From: an uncultured Acetatifactor sp.
Lineage (GTDB): Bacteria > Bacillota > Clostridia > Lachnospirales > Lachnospiraceae
Reading direction: 5' to 3'
NCBI GenBank assembly: GCA_947625255.1
Contig: CANQNT010000004.1
Coordinates: forward strand, 1 to 64,000
Length of the DNA stretch: 64,000 bases
In this document: positions 63,756-64,000 of the stretch, in pieces
Position numbering within the stretch: position 1 is the first letter of the stretch
How the letters are laid out: every line of letters starts with the position of its first letter
Position numbers and translations under genes: made by a program
The notes under the pieces: model-generated
Told to the model about the DNA's origin: nothing
The model's database searches: none
Seen by the model: the letters and a program-made list of their open reading frames with translations, nothing else

Positions 63756-63977
63756 CTACAGGCAGGCGGCCTTTTCCAAAATTTCTCTGACCGAAGTGAT
63801 TTCCACCGCCTCGTCCAAAGGAATGGAAATCCCCAGTCGTTCTTCCAATTCACCGATCAGCATGACATGCGCCAGAGAATCCCATTCCTCCAGATCCTCC
63901 ATCCGCGTTTCTTCCGTCACCGTACCTGGCGCCACATTCAGAACCTCTTCCACCAACGCGATTATTTTTTCTTTCAT
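63756..63977 (-). CDS. Acyl carrier protein
   Basis: A 73-residue carrier protein. Helix 2 starts with the DSLAHV motif; the Ser would carry 4'-phosphopantetheine. It is acidic and of normal length, but differs from fatty-acid AcpP in its WDSL context. GGGAGAATCAG precedes the ATG. It is the first gene of the visible pse run; its relation to pseudaminic acid synthesis is unclear and other members probably lie beyond the right edge. Confidence 0.9.
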   Translation of the reverse strand: MKEKIIALVEEVLNVAPGTVTEETRMEDLEEWDSLAHVMLIGELEERLGISIPLDEAVEITSVREILEKAACL

Positions 63978-64000
63978 CTGATTCTCCCATCTTAAAGGCC

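Overview
The window looks like chromosome from a low-to-mid GC Gram-positive anaerobe of the class Clostridia, most likely a Lachnospiraceae member. The reasons are strong AGGAGG ribosome-binding sites, sigma-A type promoters, a SAM-I riboswitch over metK, a rubredoxin-tailed rubrerythrin, spore-type SleB/M23 wall enzymes, and protein sequences of Lachnospiraceae flavour. This is a judgement from sequence character; no database search was run. No tRNA, rRNA, CRISPR array, insertion sequence or prophage was recognised.

Region 1 (1-16.7 kb, nearly all minus strand) is housekeeping and envelope maintenance. It holds an NfeD/SPFH membrane pair, a SleB-like wall hydrolase, proC, a TrmH-family RNA methyltransferase, pfkA, dnaE and metK (the last behind a SAM-I riboswitch), murA, a LysM-G5-M23 peptidase, a flavin reductase, a coiled-coil tail-anchored protein and a small alarmone synthetase. 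The gap between the last two carries a plus-strand promoter with four 11-bp-phased TTCACA repeats, a likely Pho box with no recognisable target gene.

Region 2 (16.8-28.6 kb) is mixed: a small conserved-looking protein, a hemolysin-III family membrane protein with a long leader, galE and a UDP-sugar pyrophosphorylase, a PHP phosphatase, a GH35 beta-galactosidase, a leucine-rich-repeat protein, a MoxR-type AAA ATPase with its VWA partner, and rubrerythrin behind a promoter with a Fur/PerR-like box.

Region 3 (28.6 kb to the right end) is one large cell-surface polysaccharide locus. It contains glmS; several GT2 glycosyltransferases; a LytR-CpsA-Psr ligase; a polyprenyl-phosphate sugar-1-phosphate transferase; a phosphosugar mutase; an ABC exporter (Wzm/Wzt) whose ATPase has a C-terminal sugar-binding-like domain; a protein fusing a methyltransferase to a kinase-like domain; rfbA, rfbB and rfbC; a GH25 lysozyme; a WecE/RffA aminotransferase; an O-acyltransferase; a GtrB/GtrII side-chain glycosylation pair; and pseudaminic-acid genes (pseG, pseI, pseH, an acyl carrier protein) that run off the right edge.

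Together the genes suggest a rhamnose- and/or Fuc4N-containing glycan. It would be started on undecaprenyl phosphate, extended by GT2 enzymes, possibly capped at its end by the methyltransferase-kinase protein and read by the Wzt tail, exported by Wzm/Wzt, and anchored to the wall by the LCP protein. Glucosyl, acyl and pseudaminic-acid decorations are likely additions. The most notable points are the WbdD/Wzt-like chain-capping arrangement in what appears to be a Gram-positive, a perfect 18-bp palindrome just downstream of the rfbB promoter, and the Pho-box promoter at 15.8 kb.
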